A DNA stretch of 55,980 nt from a virus. The notes under the pieces were generated by a model. That model ran no database searches. It was not told the DNA's origin and saw nothing but the letters and a program-made list of their open reading frames with translations. Below are positions 15,809 to 23,971 of the stretch, piece by piece. Position 1 is the first letter of the stretch. Each line of letters opens with the position of its first letter. The position numbers and the translations under genes were made by a program. Location of the stretch: positions 1 to 55,980 of IMG/VR virus record IMGVR_UViG_3300012936_002638. One strand, given 5' to 3'.

Positions 15809-16269
15809 TCAATATACAAGTTGGCAAAACATATGAAATAAATGCATACTTTAAGAAAAGTCTGTTTGAAATAGAACAATATCAACACGAAGATGGCCGT
15901 ATGCTAAACACAGAGATTATGTGGCGTAATGGTACATTCTTTATTCATGTGTGCAACGAAGAAGAAGCAGAAGAACTTCAAAGTTGTATAGGCGAAGATG
16001 GTGAAATATGGGACTTTGAAACCTACGAAGAGATTGAAATGGATAGTTGTTTCGATGGTTGTAGTGAAGATTTTGTACACTACGGCAATCACTTTACCGA
16101 AGAAGAACAAGAAGCACTTGCAGAAGAATATGAAGAGCAACTAGACAGTGATGAATGGCAAGGACGCTATGAATGGCTAGAAGAACGTGGCTTTGAAAGT
16201 TTAGGCTGTAACTGGCAAATACATGGTGGCATCGAAGCAGTAGAATCAGATCATGAGCTTTGCATATGA
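15805..16269 (+). CDS. acidic protein, function unknown
   Basis: A 154-residue, strongly acidic protein with Glu-rich helices (EEEQEALAEEYEEQ) and several Cys residues (SCIGEDGE, DSCFDGCSED). It overlaps heme oxygenase by four bases and the next gene by four. The strong negative charge would suit DNA mimicry or protein binding, but no family is recognised. Confidence 0.6.
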   Translation: MINIQVGKTYEINAYFKKSLFEIEQYQHEDGRMLNTEIMWRNGTFFIHVCNEEEAEELQSCIGEDGEIWDFETYEEIEMDSCFDGCSEDFVHYGNHFTEEEQEALAEEYEEQLDSDEWQGRYEWLEERGFESLGCNWQIHGGIEAVESDHELCI

Positions 16270-16952
16270 GCGAAGTATGGGATACCTTAATAGAGATCCA
16301 AGACAGACTTATACATGCTTTTGGAAACACAGGACATGAAATAGAAGAACCTGGTATGGAACGATTTAACCAGCCAGGTTGGATCAATAGAGTTTGGGAA
16401 AGCAGTAGTTATAGACGAGCTCACATTGATGTTGTAGATGCACGTGAGTCTAAAGGCTTATGGATGATGCATTGTTGCGTGTTTCCACATTTAGATAATG
16501 ATGGACCTATATTTGGACTAGACGTTATTGCTGGAAAGAAAAAGATAACAGGTTTCTTCCACGATTACAGTAGAACAATATCAGAATCACATCCTATGAT
16601 ACATGCATTTGGTGATGAAGTAGCAAAACTAGAATGGCGTAAAGAACGTGAACTACCTGAATGGGCTAGAGCAATATTTTCGCCACATATGGTAGCCGCT
16701 GGTAATGTTAGTAAAACAGAAGAACTTGATCAGTTGTTAGCATTAAGTTTAGATAGTGTAGATGCATACTTAACAGATATTTCAAACTATAATGAATCTG
16801 CGGATGAAGAAGAAGTCAAGGCGGCACAAAATCGTTATGCACATTATCAAAAACAAAATCCACATACGCCAAGGACTATGACGAGTTTAGGGTTAGACGA
16901 AGAGGATGTTCGTGTATTTGTACAAGAATGTTTGTTTCCTGACATTAAATAA
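16266..16952 (+). CDS. phage protein, function unknown
   Basis: A 228-residue soluble protein. ATG 16266 overlaps the upstream TGA and is preferred over a TTG two codons earlier. The N-terminal half is an alpha/beta domain (SSYRRAHIDVVDARESKG, GPIFGLDVIAG) and the C-terminal half is helical. The stop overlaps the radical SAM start by one base. No family is recognised. Confidence 0.6.
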   Translation: MSEVWDTLIEIQDRLIHAFGNTGHEIEEPGMERFNQPGWINRVWESSSYRRAHIDVVDARESKGLWMMHCCVFPHLDNDGPIFGLDVIAGKKKITGFFHDYSRTISESHPMIHAFGDEVAKLEWRKERELPEWARAIFSPHMVAAGNVSKTEELDQLLALSLDSVDAYLTDISNYNESADEEEVKAAQNRYAHYQKQNPHTPRTMTSLGLDEEDVRVFVQECLFPDIK

Positions 16953-17971
16953 TGCCGCAATGCAAAGCTCTAACTAATCAAATACATTACAATATAGATG
17001 GTAACTTTTTACCTTGTTGTGCATTTGATACAGAGCTTGTATTCCCTGTAAGTGAATATACACCTATTGAGTTTCTAACTAGCCCGTTTATGCATGACAT
17101 TAGAAATGAAATGCAAACAGGCTGGCATAACGGTTGCATTATATGTAAACGTAATGAAGATGCAAACAAGTTTAGTCTAAGACAACATTATAACTTATGG
17201 TGTAGACAAAATGATGTTATAGAGTTTTTAGATTTATCTCTTAATAATACTTGTAACCTAACATGCAGAATGTGTGATGAAATCAGCAGTAGTAAATGGG
17301 CAGAAATAAAACAAACAGTTGGGCATAGACATAACTTTGCGGATATAATAAATCATTTACCAGATATAAAATATATAAAATATGTTGGCGGCGAACCTTT
17401 TATTACACCCGAAGTAAAAGATATAATAGATTATGCGGCAGAAAAACATATTACATTAACAGTAAACACAAACGGCACATTCTTTCCATATAAACATCTT
17501 AATAAACTAAAGTTAACAAAAAGTTTAAATGTAGGTGTGAGTATAGACGGATACCAATATACAAATGATTATATAAGAAACGGTAGTAACTTTGAACAAA
17601 TAAGCAAAGTTATGGCAGAATGGATAAACTTTTATAAGGAACACAAAGGTATCCTTTCTATAGATACTACAGTACAGGCTTATAATCTACACGATCTTTC
17701 AAATATAAAACTTTATGCAAATACAATAGGTGTGCAGTGGTTACCGCAACTACTTGAAAAACCAATGCACTATAATATAAATGCACTACCAGAAAACTAT
17801 ATTGATGAAATATTAGACGAAACTAATACACAGTTTGTTAAAAACTACAAGTTTGACGAGCTTGCCTGGAATGCATTATGCAGTCAAACAAAACTTAATG
17901 ACACATTGTTTAATAAAAATATTGCAGACTATAATCCTATCTTGCATAAATACATTAACGGAGAAGCCTAA
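16952..17971 (+). CDS. radical SAM protein with N-terminal cysteine (SPASM/twitch-like) domain
   Basis: Radical SAM enzymes use a 4Fe-4S cluster and S-adenosylmethionine to start radical chemistry. The cluster motif CNLTCRMC places the three cysteines at 101, 105 and 108, and YVGGEPF is the GGE motif. Before it lies a cysteine-rich block (LPCCAF, then GCIICKRN) that should bind an auxiliary cluster. The 339-residue protein resembles the radical SAM proteins at 47.8-56 kb but stands alone here, coupled to the nuclease-like gene downstream. The substrate is unknown. Confidence 0.82.
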   Translation: MPQCKALTNQIHYNIDGNFLPCCAFDTELVFPVSEYTPIEFLTSPFMHDIRNEMQTGWHNGCIICKRNEDANKFSLRQHYNLWCRQNDVIEFLDLSLNNTCNLTCRMCDEISSSKWAEIKQTVGHRHNFADIINHLPDIKYIKYVGGEPFITPEVKDIIDYAAEKHITLTVNTNGTFFPYKHLNKLKLTKSLNVGVSIDGYQYTNDYIRNGSNFEQISKVMAEWINFYKEHKGILSIDTTVQAYNLHDLSNIKLYANTIGVQWLPQLLEKPMHYNINALPENYIDEILDETNTQFVKNYKFDELAWNALCSQTKLNDTLFNKNIADYNPILHKYINGEA

Positions 17972-18975
17972 TGCGTTTTGTTGAATTTAGAGAAAATAAT
18001 AAAAAGCCATTATTTGAATATGATGCTAATATTCCAGATCAAGAACTAAAAGATCTTATTGTTCAACGGTTACAAACTGAAGACGATAGAAACATGCTGG
18101 ATAAAATTTACCAAGCATTAGAAGCAAGTACTCTTGATGAACGTATCAAGGAAACACTTGGACAAGATACTGACGCAAAAAGTAGATTACAAATTTTTGC
18201 TGGTATGGTTATGAATACTGAAGGCACATATGCTGAGAAACAAGAGTTTATAGACAACTATGCAGAAGGTTATATTGACACTCAAAAACTTACAACACCA
18301 AATCAAATACATCAATACGGAGAATGGATTGTTGGACCACCGTTTGTAGAGCGTGTATATGATCAACTTTATACTTACACACCACAAGGAATCGGACCTG
18401 GTGAGTATGCATTAGCAGTTCTTAGTCCACGTATTTCAGCAAGCGGGCGTAGTGCTGAAATGGCTGGGGATCTTGTTATAGATGGTGCAATGTGTGAAGT
18501 AAAAGCAAAACAACAAAGCGGAGGACGTTTTAGCGATAACAGAAAAGCTAAAATGAATATAAGAGCAACAGAACAGGCTTTTAATAAACTAGGTATAGAA
18601 GTTGGTAAAGGTATAAGCGGACTAATGTTTGCACGTGACATACGACCTCAACTGGATCCTAAAGACCTTGCAACATTATGTAAAATAATAGTTGACAATG
18701 CATTTTCATTTGTAAGTAAGGGTCAAAAAGGTGCCTTGGTAACAGCACTCGAAGGTGGAGACGGGCGACAGATTGCACATGAGTGGGGTATGCTTAGTTT
18801 TCACAACTATAAGTTGATGAGTAAGTTTGAAACAATGTTATTGTTAGATGGGCCTAAGAGACATAGTTTATATTTTACTGACATCAATAATGTCAGTGCA
18901 GTTATAAATGCTGGTCAACCATATGTAGTTGGACCAGAGCAACAGATACATCCGCAGATGACATTCAAGATTTAA
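17971..18975 (+). CDS. PD-(D/E)XK nuclease-like protein
   Basis: A 334-residue protein with a helical N-terminal half and a C-terminal part containing GIGPGEYALAVLSPR and then GDLVIDGAMCEVKAK. The latter is an acidic residue followed by E-x-K, as in restriction-type nuclease cores. A second protein in the window (30798) has the same order, GVGAGELVLPLLLS then KTYKTEIKK. This suggests paralogous nucleases, perhaps for host DNA breakdown. The fold call rests on motif spacing only. Confidence 0.55.
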   Translation: MRFVEFRENNKKPLFEYDANIPDQELKDLIVQRLQTEDDRNMLDKIYQALEASTLDERIKETLGQDTDAKSRLQIFAGMVMNTEGTYAEKQEFIDNYAEGYIDTQKLTTPNQIHQYGEWIVGPPFVERVYDQLYTYTPQGIGPGEYALAVLSPRISASGRSAEMAGDLVIDGAMCEVKAKQQSGGRFSDNRKAKMNIRATEQAFNKLGIEVGKGISGLMFARDIRPQLDPKDLATLCKIIVDNAFSFVSKGQKGALVTALEGGDGRQIAHEWGMLSFHNYKLMSKFETMLLLDGPKRHSLYFTDINNVSAVINAGQPYVVGPEQQIHPQMTFKI

Positions 18976-18991
18976 TATTGTTGGAGATAAG

Positions 18992-19468
18992 ATGAGACTA
19001 TTAATCATCGCCGTTGCATTTTTTTTGTTAATTGTAAGACCTAGTGGAGGTGGTGCAGATCTTATACATCACTTCAAGTCACCTGCCTTTAATGGTCAAG
19101 GTTATAGTGCTCACATGCTAAGTTTAGAGCAACTTACCTATAACAGAAAAAAAGACATGGAAGACGAAGCACAACGTGAAGCAGATCGTATAGAACGTGA
19201 ACTTGAAAACACAGTGCTAAACAAGTTTATACGTAACTTAGAATCACGTATATATGCAACACTTTCTAAGCAGTTGGTTGATAACATGTTTGCGGCCTGT
19301 GGAGAAGAAGATCAACCTGCATGTGCAAATACAGGTAGCACCGAAGTTGAAGGTGCAACTATAACATGGAGCAAAGACGAAACTACTGGCGACATTACAT
19401 TAGTAGTAGATGGTCCTGATGGTTATACTGAAATAACTATCCCAGGTGCTGGAGAGTTTACATTTTGA
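18992..19468 (+). CDS. csgF: CsgF-like curli assembly protein
   Basis: CsgF caps the CsgG outer-membrane pore and couples secretion to curlin nucleation. The 158-residue protein has a signal peptide (about residues 1-22). The mature N-terminus ADLIHHFKSPAFNGQG corresponds to the CsgF segment that inserts into CsgG. The central NKFIRNLESRIYATLSKQL matches the CsgF helix. The next gene is csgG, overlapped by four bases, which strongly supports the assignment. No CsgE or CsgC was found in the window. Confidence 0.85.
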   Translation: MRLLIIAVAFFLLIVRPSGGGADLIHHFKSPAFNGQGYSAHMLSLEQLTYNRKKDMEDEAQREADRIERELENTVLNKFIRNLESRIYATLSKQLVDNMFAACGEEDQPACANTGSTEVEGATITWSKDETTGDITLVVDGPDGYTEITIPGAGEFTF

Positions 19469-20268
19469 AACATCTAGTATTGATAGCGTTTATATTCCTT
19501 ACTAGTTGTGCTCAAAAAGGACAAGTGCCTACAAGTTTGCAAAGGGAACCAACACTACAGCCTAATCCTATGGTGTTAGAACTAAATGAACTACAACCAT
19601 TAGATGGTCCTGTAATGACTGTAGGCGTATATGAGTTTTCTGATAAAACAGGGCAACGTAAACCAGCAGACAATATTGCAAATCTAAGTAGTGCAGTTAC
19701 ACAAGGTGCAGAAGCATGGGTAATAGATGCATTATTGCAAGCGGGCAACGGAACATGGTTTGAAGTTGTAGAACGTGTTGGTATGGATCATGTAATAAAA
19801 GAACGTCAACTAATACGTAACACTAGAGATAACTATGAAAAAGAAAATGCTACACCTTTAAAACCTATGAAGTTTGCAGGACTATTAGTAGAAGGTGGTA
19901 TTGTAGGATATGACAGTAACATAGAAACTGGCGGTAATGGTGCTATGTATTTAGGTATAGGCACAGCAGTTGAATATAGAGTAGACACTGTAACGGTTGC
20001 TATGCGCCTTGTAAGCGTTAGTACAGGGCGTGTACTTATAAGTGTAGCAACAGAAAAAACTATTGCAAGTTACAGACAAGGTGCAAACGCATTTAAGTTT
20101 TTTGATTTAGGCACAGAGGCACTAGAAATAGAAACTGGTTACAGTGTTAATGAGCCTACAAACTACGCTGTTAGACAAGCAATAGAATCAGCTGTGATAG
20201 AAGTTATCATTCAAGGTGAAAAACAAGGGCTTTGGAAGTTTAAGAAAGACAAAACTTCTTCATCTTAG
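19465..20268 (+). CDS. csgG: CsgG-like curli secretion channel lipoprotein
   Basis: CsgG forms the nonameric outer-membrane channel for curlin subunits. A lipoprotein signal ends in LTSC (Cys 15). The body carries the family blocks VGVYEFSDKTGQRKP, TWFEVVERVGMDHVIKERQ, GLLVEGGIVGYDSN and a C-terminal NYAVRQAIESAVIEVI. At 267 residues it is the usual length. A TTG start overlaps the csgF stop. Its 3' end overlaps the convergent HTH gene by 29 bases, so transcription of that gene would run antisense into csgG. Confidence 0.9.
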   Translation: MKHLVLIAFIFLTSCAQKGQVPTSLQREPTLQPNPMVLELNELQPLDGPVMTVGVYEFSDKTGQRKPADNIANLSSAVTQGAEAWVIDALLQAGNGTWFEVVERVGMDHVIKERQLIRNTRDNYEKENATPLKPMKFAGLLVEGGIVGYDSNIETGGNGAMYLGIGTAVEYRVDTVTVAMRLVSVSTGRVLISVATEKTIASYRQGANAFKFFDLGTEALEIETGYSVNEPTNYAVRQAIESAVIEVIIQGEKQGLWKFKKDKTSSS

Positions 20269-20527
20269 CCAATAACGTTTCTCTTTTAATACCAAGTTTT
20301 TTAGCGGCATGTGTACGATTGTTGTTACACTCTTTTAATGCTTCTACAACCTTATCTAAAATATAATCGTCAATATCTTGTTGAAGGCAATAGTCTTCTT
20401 CTTGTTGCTTTTCATCTTCTGATGTTGGCGGCCATATATCATTAAAAACTTCCCAAAAATATTGTTGCTCTTTATAGTTCTTTTCTGCTTGTGCTAATGC
20501 ATTCATTACTATTTTTCTTTCCATCAT
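20240..20527 (-). CDS. Fis-type helix-turn-helix regulator
   Basis: A 95-residue protein whose last 40 residues (VVEALKECNNNRTHAAKKLG then IKRETLLAKMKKF) form the Fis/NtrC-type HTH: a helix, N-N-x-T-x-A-A-K-x-L-G, and a recognition helix. The N-terminal half is an acidic helix pair. It has no ATPase or receiver domain. It sits on the opposite strand between csgG and the curlin gene, with its own late-promoter box at 20573-20580. This suggests it regulates the curli module or later gene expression. Confidence 0.75.
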   Translation of the reverse strand: MMERKIVMNALAQAEKNYKEQQYFWEVFNDIWPPTSEDEKQQEEDYCLQQDIDDYILDKVVEALKECNNNRTHAAKKLGIKRETLLAKMKKFCLS

Positions 20528-20543
20528 TATATACGCCTATAAA

Positions 20544-20559
20544 TGTAAAAATATTTACA
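20544..20559. promoter_or_regulatory. 16-base dyad, possible operator
   Basis: TGTAAA (20544-20549) and TTTACA (20554-20559) form perfect inverted arms around four bases, in the gap between the HTH gene and the curlin gene. Its position and symmetry suit a binding site for the HTH protein made next to it. Confidence 0.4.
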
Positions 20560-20572
20560 CTAAATATTTATG

Positions 20573-20580
20573 TATTTATA
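20573..20580 (-). promoter_or_regulatory. T4-type late promoter box, minus strand
   Basis: TATTTATA on the plus strand is TATAAATA on the minus strand, 46 bases upstream of the HTH gene start. A near copy (CATAAATA on the minus strand) abuts it at 20565-20572. It is divergent to the box at 20596. Confidence 0.6.
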
Positions 20581-20595
20581 AAAATGAGCGGTTGA

Positions 20596-20603
20596 TATAA
20601 ATA
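20596..20603 (+). promoter_or_regulatory. T4-type late promoter box for curlin gene
   Basis: Exact TATAAATA, 32 bases before the ATG of the first curlin-repeat gene, leaving room for a short leader with the ribosome-binding region AAAGG (20623-20627). It would place curlin, FecR-domain and second curlin genes under late control. Confidence 0.65.
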
Positions 20604-20634
20604 CTACTGGCTATTAGGCCGAAAGGTTAAAAAC

Positions 20635-21372
20635 ATGAGGGCAATAATATGGGCTTCACTCCTTGCATTGGTTCTCGGCACGTCTACTAGTGCAAACGAG
20701 ATTTACATTGAACAAATTGGTGATACTTTAGATCTAGACATAACTCAAGATGGCGAGAACAACCAGTTTGGTGATAGTACTACTGATGTAACATTGGATG
20801 GTGATAGCATGACATTTGATATTACACAAACAGGTAACAGCAACGATATCGCGGCTGTTATTAAAGGTAACACGTATACAGGTACATGGGAGTTTACTGG
20901 AAATAATAACACAGTAGATTTACTCTGTGATAGTACAAGTGGTACAAACTGTGAAAATGTAACCCTTAATATTACAACAACAGGTAATACAAACAAGTTT
21001 AACCTTAAAGTAGGACAAACAGACGATGCTGACAGTGCAGAAATAGATTTTGTAATTGACGGCGATGGTAACGTCTTAATAAGTGAAATCGACGGCTCAT
21101 CAGCAATACTTGATATTACAGTAGACAACAGTAATAGTAACAGTACTGCACAGTTTACAGATTCAGATACAAACTTACAAACAGGACAAGGTGGTGTCTT
21201 AGTTGTTACAGACCAAGATGGTGATGGCGACTCAGCAGGACACACTATAAAACTTGACGTTACCGGTGGCGGAAGCCGCTATGATATAAAGCAAAGTGGA
21301 GTCAACGATAATTTGTTTGACGGCACTTTCCAAGGTGACGGGCATGAAGTGGATATTATACAGTCTGATTAG
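20635..21372 (+). CDS. secreted curlin-repeat protein (CsgA/CsgB-like), first copy
   Basis: A 245-residue protein with a Sec signal peptide (cleavage near STSA-N). The mature sequence opens NEIYIEQIGD and continues with imperfect repeats of the curlin pattern, Q-x-G-x-x-N about every 20-30 residues (ITQDGENNQFG, ITQTGNSNDIA, a late IKQSGVNDNLF). It is rich in Asp, Asn, Thr and Gly and has no Cys-rich region apart from one loop with two Cys. It is a candidate amyloid subunit for the CsgF/CsgG channel encoded upstream. Repeats in the middle are degenerate. Confidence 0.8.
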   Translation: MRAIIWASLLALVLGTSTSANEIYIEQIGDTLDLDITQDGENNQFGDSTTDVTLDGDSMTFDITQTGNSNDIAAVIKGNTYTGTWEFTGNNNTVDLLCDSTSGTNCENVTLNITTTGNTNKFNLKVGQTDDADSAEIDFVIDGDGNVLISEIDGSSAILDITVDNSNSNSTAQFTDSDTNLQTGQGGVLVVTDQDGDGDSAGHTIKLDVTGGGSRYDIKQSGVNDNLFDGTFQGDGHEVDIIQSD

Positions 21373-22453
21373 TATAGTACTGGCTACACCAGCATATAGC
21401 AACATTGGAATAATCGCAGAACACAAAGGTTCCAGCACGATTGAACGTAAGGATGACAAGTACACTGGAGAAACAGGACTTGGACTAGAAATGCGTGACA
21501 GGATAATAACTGGCAAAGGTTCACTACGTATGGATTTTGTAGATGATACTAGAGTAGATGTTACTGAACACAGTCGTATGACTATAGATGAGTTTATATA
21601 CAATCCTACTACACGTACTGGTGCATTATCAATGAAAGCTACATTAGGTGCTGTGCGTTATGCTAGTGGTCAAATAGCTAAGAATAGCAGACAACGTGTA
21701 AACATTAGGACACCTAGTGCTACTATTAATGTGCGTGGAACAGACTTTATAATGGTTGTAGATGAAATAGGTGGTAGTATGATTACATTACTACCTAGTT
21801 GCGATTCATCAGGATTGTGTGTTGTTGGCGAAATAGAAGTTGAATCTGATGTAGGCAGAGTAATAATAAATCAAGCATTTCAAACTACAGTAGTAGGACA
21901 TCATGGACAAGTACCTGGACCAACTGTTGTATTAGATTTACCCGAAAACATGCTTACTGCTATGCTGATTATACGTAAAGTTTCCCCATACACAGAAGAA
22001 ATACTTAAAACATATCCTGATACAAATCTTTTAGACATTGACTTTTTGAAGTTTGATGAACTAGATAGAGACCCATTAGTAGATGGTATAAAAAGTATTT
22101 GGGTTACTGATTTAGATAACATGACTTACTTAGATCCAGTATGGATAGATGAAATGGAGCGTCAGTTGGCTGCCATATTAGCACAATGGTTTGACGAGCT
22201 TTCTCAACAAAACGTAGAATTTTTTGATGAAAAGTTTTTAGGTTTAGATCCAGAAACAGGAATATTTTATGATGAAGAGTATCCATCATTTATTGTGAGT
22301 AGGCGTGAGGGTGTACAACATTATTTTAGATTAAAATTATCACAAGGATATGGATACATGATTGATATGGAACAGGAGGGCTTTTATGCGTACGGCTACC
22401 GTGTTGGCGTTGGCGGCGGTAATAGTATTACTATCATGCAACGTGGCTTCTAG
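21344..22453 (+). CDS. secreted FecR-domain protein
   Basis: A 369-residue protein with a signal peptide (MKWILYSLISIVLATPAYS). A FecR-type domain follows, covering GSLRMDFVDDTRVDVTEHS, GAVRYASGQIA, and VNIRTPSATINVRGTDF, the classic FecR strand set. The C-terminal half is unique and ends in an aromatic Gly-rich stretch. ATG 21344 lies within the end of the curlin gene after AAGGTGA, giving a 29-base overlap. FecR-domain proteins either relay signals to ECF sigma factors or bind surface polymers. With no ECF sigma gene nearby, a structural or surface role beside curlin is more likely. Confidence 0.8.
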   Translation: MKWILYSLISIVLATPAYSNIGIIAEHKGSSTIERKDDKYTGETGLGLEMRDRIITGKGSLRMDFVDDTRVDVTEHSRMTIDEFIYNPTTRTGALSMKATLGAVRYASGQIAKNSRQRVNIRTPSATINVRGTDFIMVVDEIGGSMITLLPSCDSSGLCVVGEIEVESDVGRVIINQAFQTTVVGHHGQVPGPTVVLDLPENMLTAMLIIRKVSPYTEEILKTYPDTNLLDIDFLKFDELDRDPLVDGIKSIWVTDLDNMTYLDPVWIDEMERQLAAILAQWFDELSQQNVEFFDEKFLGLDPETGIFYDEEYPSFIVSRREGVQHYFRLKLSQGYGYMIDMEQEGFYAYGYRVGVGGGNSITIMQRGF

Positions 22454-23414
22454 TAATGAAATTTATATAAATCAAGTTGGCGATAATAGTGACTACACTA
22501 TAACGCAAGATGGAGAGGACAATAAGATTCACAGTTTAAACACTGTTAGTGGTAGTGCAAGCCTTGGTGGCAACAACAAAACATTTACACTCGAACAAAC
22601 AGGTAATAACAACCGTGCAGGATTTTGGACACACGGTGGCAATCAAGTTATTAGCTTGATACAGGACGGAGATAACAATGTTAGTGCTATGGATAATCAT
22701 GGCAACAACAACGACATGAGTGTAGACATTGAAGGTGATGGAAACGTTACGCATACCGAAATAGGCAATGGTGGCGATGAATTTAATGAGATTGATGTAA
22801 TAATCGATGGCGATGATAACAACGTATATGCAGAAGTATTAGATGGCGATAGCAATGAGTTTGATATACAAATACATAACCAAGATGATAATTTAGTAAG
22901 AGTAATTGTTTCAGGCGATGATAACAAAGTTACAGCATGGCAAGGTAAACACGAAAACGGAACTGTGGATTTAAGTGAAATAGGTGACAATGAAGTGTAT
23001 TGGATTGTACAGGGTAATAATAATGAACTAGAAAGTTACCAGACTGATGATAATAATCAAGGTGGCTTACACATAGCAAACTATATAACCGGTGATGACA
23101 ACACAGTAAAACACACACAGCGTGGTGGCGGTGAACATGATGGCTTTATCGAAATAGGTGGCGATGGCAATGATGTTACACTTACACAACGTGGCAATAC
23201 TGATACACAGTTTGCTGATATAGTATTAGATGATGGACATACCGTAGATGTATTTCAACGCTATGGATCACACACAGCAAATGTTGATTTAACTAATGGC
23301 GGTGGTGGCTACACATTAGATTTAGATCAGATAGGCACTGCAAACAAAACCTATAACTTAACTGGCATCTGCACAAATAACGCAGGCTGTGCAGTTAGTG
23401 TCACACAAAATTAA
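22386..23414 (+). CDS. secreted curlin-repeat protein, second copy
   Basis: A 342-residue protein beginning MRTATVLALAAVIVLLSC; the LLSC could be a lipobox, or cleavage may follow VASS. Mature sequence NEIYINQVGD parallels the first curlin protein and is followed by many Asn/Gly/Asp-rich repeats (ITQDGEDNKI, LEQTGNNNRA, LIQDGDNNVS, LTQRGN). They are more regular than in the first copy. AGGAGG (22373-22378) sets the start. It overlaps the FecR gene by 68 bases. If lipidated, it could be the membrane-anchored nucleator (CsgB role) while the first copy is the polymer. Confidence 0.8.
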   Translation: MRTATVLALAAVIVLLSCNVASSNEIYINQVGDNSDYTITQDGEDNKIHSLNTVSGSASLGGNNKTFTLEQTGNNNRAGFWTHGGNQVISLIQDGDNNVSAMDNHGNNNDMSVDIEGDGNVTHTEIGNGGDEFNEIDVIIDGDDNNVYAEVLDGDSNEFDIQIHNQDDNLVRVIVSGDDNKVTAWQGKHENGTVDLSEIGDNEVYWIVQGNNNELESYQTDDNNQGGLHIANYITGDDNTVKHTQRGGGEHDGFIEIGGDGNDVTLTQRGNTDTQFADIVLDDGHTVDVFQRYGSHTANVDLTNGGGGYTLDLDQIGTANKTYNLTGICTNNAGCAVSVTQN

Positions 23415-23415
23415 T

Positions 23416-23423
23416 CATAAATA
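23416..23423 (+). promoter_or_regulatory. near-consensus late promoter box
   Basis: CATAAATA, one base from the TATAAATA consensus, lies in the 48-base gap after the second curlin gene and 40 bases before the gene at 23463. Confidence 0.35.
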
Positions 23424-23462
23424 TTTGTAAGCAGAGGGCAACTGCTGGAAAAGTGAGGAATA

Positions 23463-23945
23463 ATGATAGATCCAGTAACCGCTATAGGTATGGCATCAGC
23501 CGCCTACAATGGGCTTAAGAGAGCAATAAACACAGGTAAAGAACTGCATGACATGGGGAGTCAACTATCAAAGTGGGCAGGAGCTATTTCAGATTTAGAC
23601 TTTGCACACAAACAATCTGAAAATCCTCCTATGTTCAAAAAAATATTTGGTGCATCCAATATCGAACAGAATGCACTAGAAGTATGGGGCCATAAACAAA
23701 AAGCTAAAGAAATGAGAGAAGATTTACGATCTCATATTAGTTTATTTTATGGACCGTCAGCATGGGATGAAATAGTTCGAATCGAAGCAGAGATGCGTAA
23801 AAAACGTAGAGAAGAGGCGTATGCCGCTGAAGAACGTAAACAGCTTATACTCGAATGGATAGTAGGAATAACTACATTTGCAGTATGTGGTGGCATTGTA
23901 GTAGGCATAATATACTTGATTGGTCTTGGCCAAGGCCGATGGTGA
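23463..23945 (+). CDS. phage protein with C-terminal membrane helix
   Basis: A 160-residue protein with an N-terminal Ala-rich amphipathic segment (IDPVTAIGMASAAYNGLKRA), a charged helical middle, and one C-terminal membrane helix (about residues 138-155). Proteins with this exact opening pattern are, from memory, common in marine T4-like phages. The tail-anchored layout suggests an inner-membrane or virion-assembly role; the function is unknown. Confidence 0.65.
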   Translation: MIDPVTAIGMASAAYNGLKRAINTGKELHDMGSQLSKWAGAISDLDFAHKQSENPPMFKKIFGASNIEQNALEVWGHKQKAKEMREDLRSHISLFYGPSAWDEIVRIEAEMRKKRREEAYAAEERKQLILEWIVGITTFAVCGGIVVGIIYLIGLGQGRW

Positions 23946-23971
23946 TAAATTAAAGAGTAAATAAATATCAT

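Noticed and set aside
20745-21245. Long open frame antisense to the first curlin gene
   Set aside because: The repeat-rich, Asn/Asp-biased curlin gene leaves an open Ser/Val-rich shadow on the other strand. It has no ribosome site, and the plus-strand protein has a signal peptide and family repeats.
20635-23414. CRISPR-like repeats in the curlin genes
   Set aside because: The repeats are in-frame protein repeats of varying sequence, not identical DNA repeats with unique spacers.
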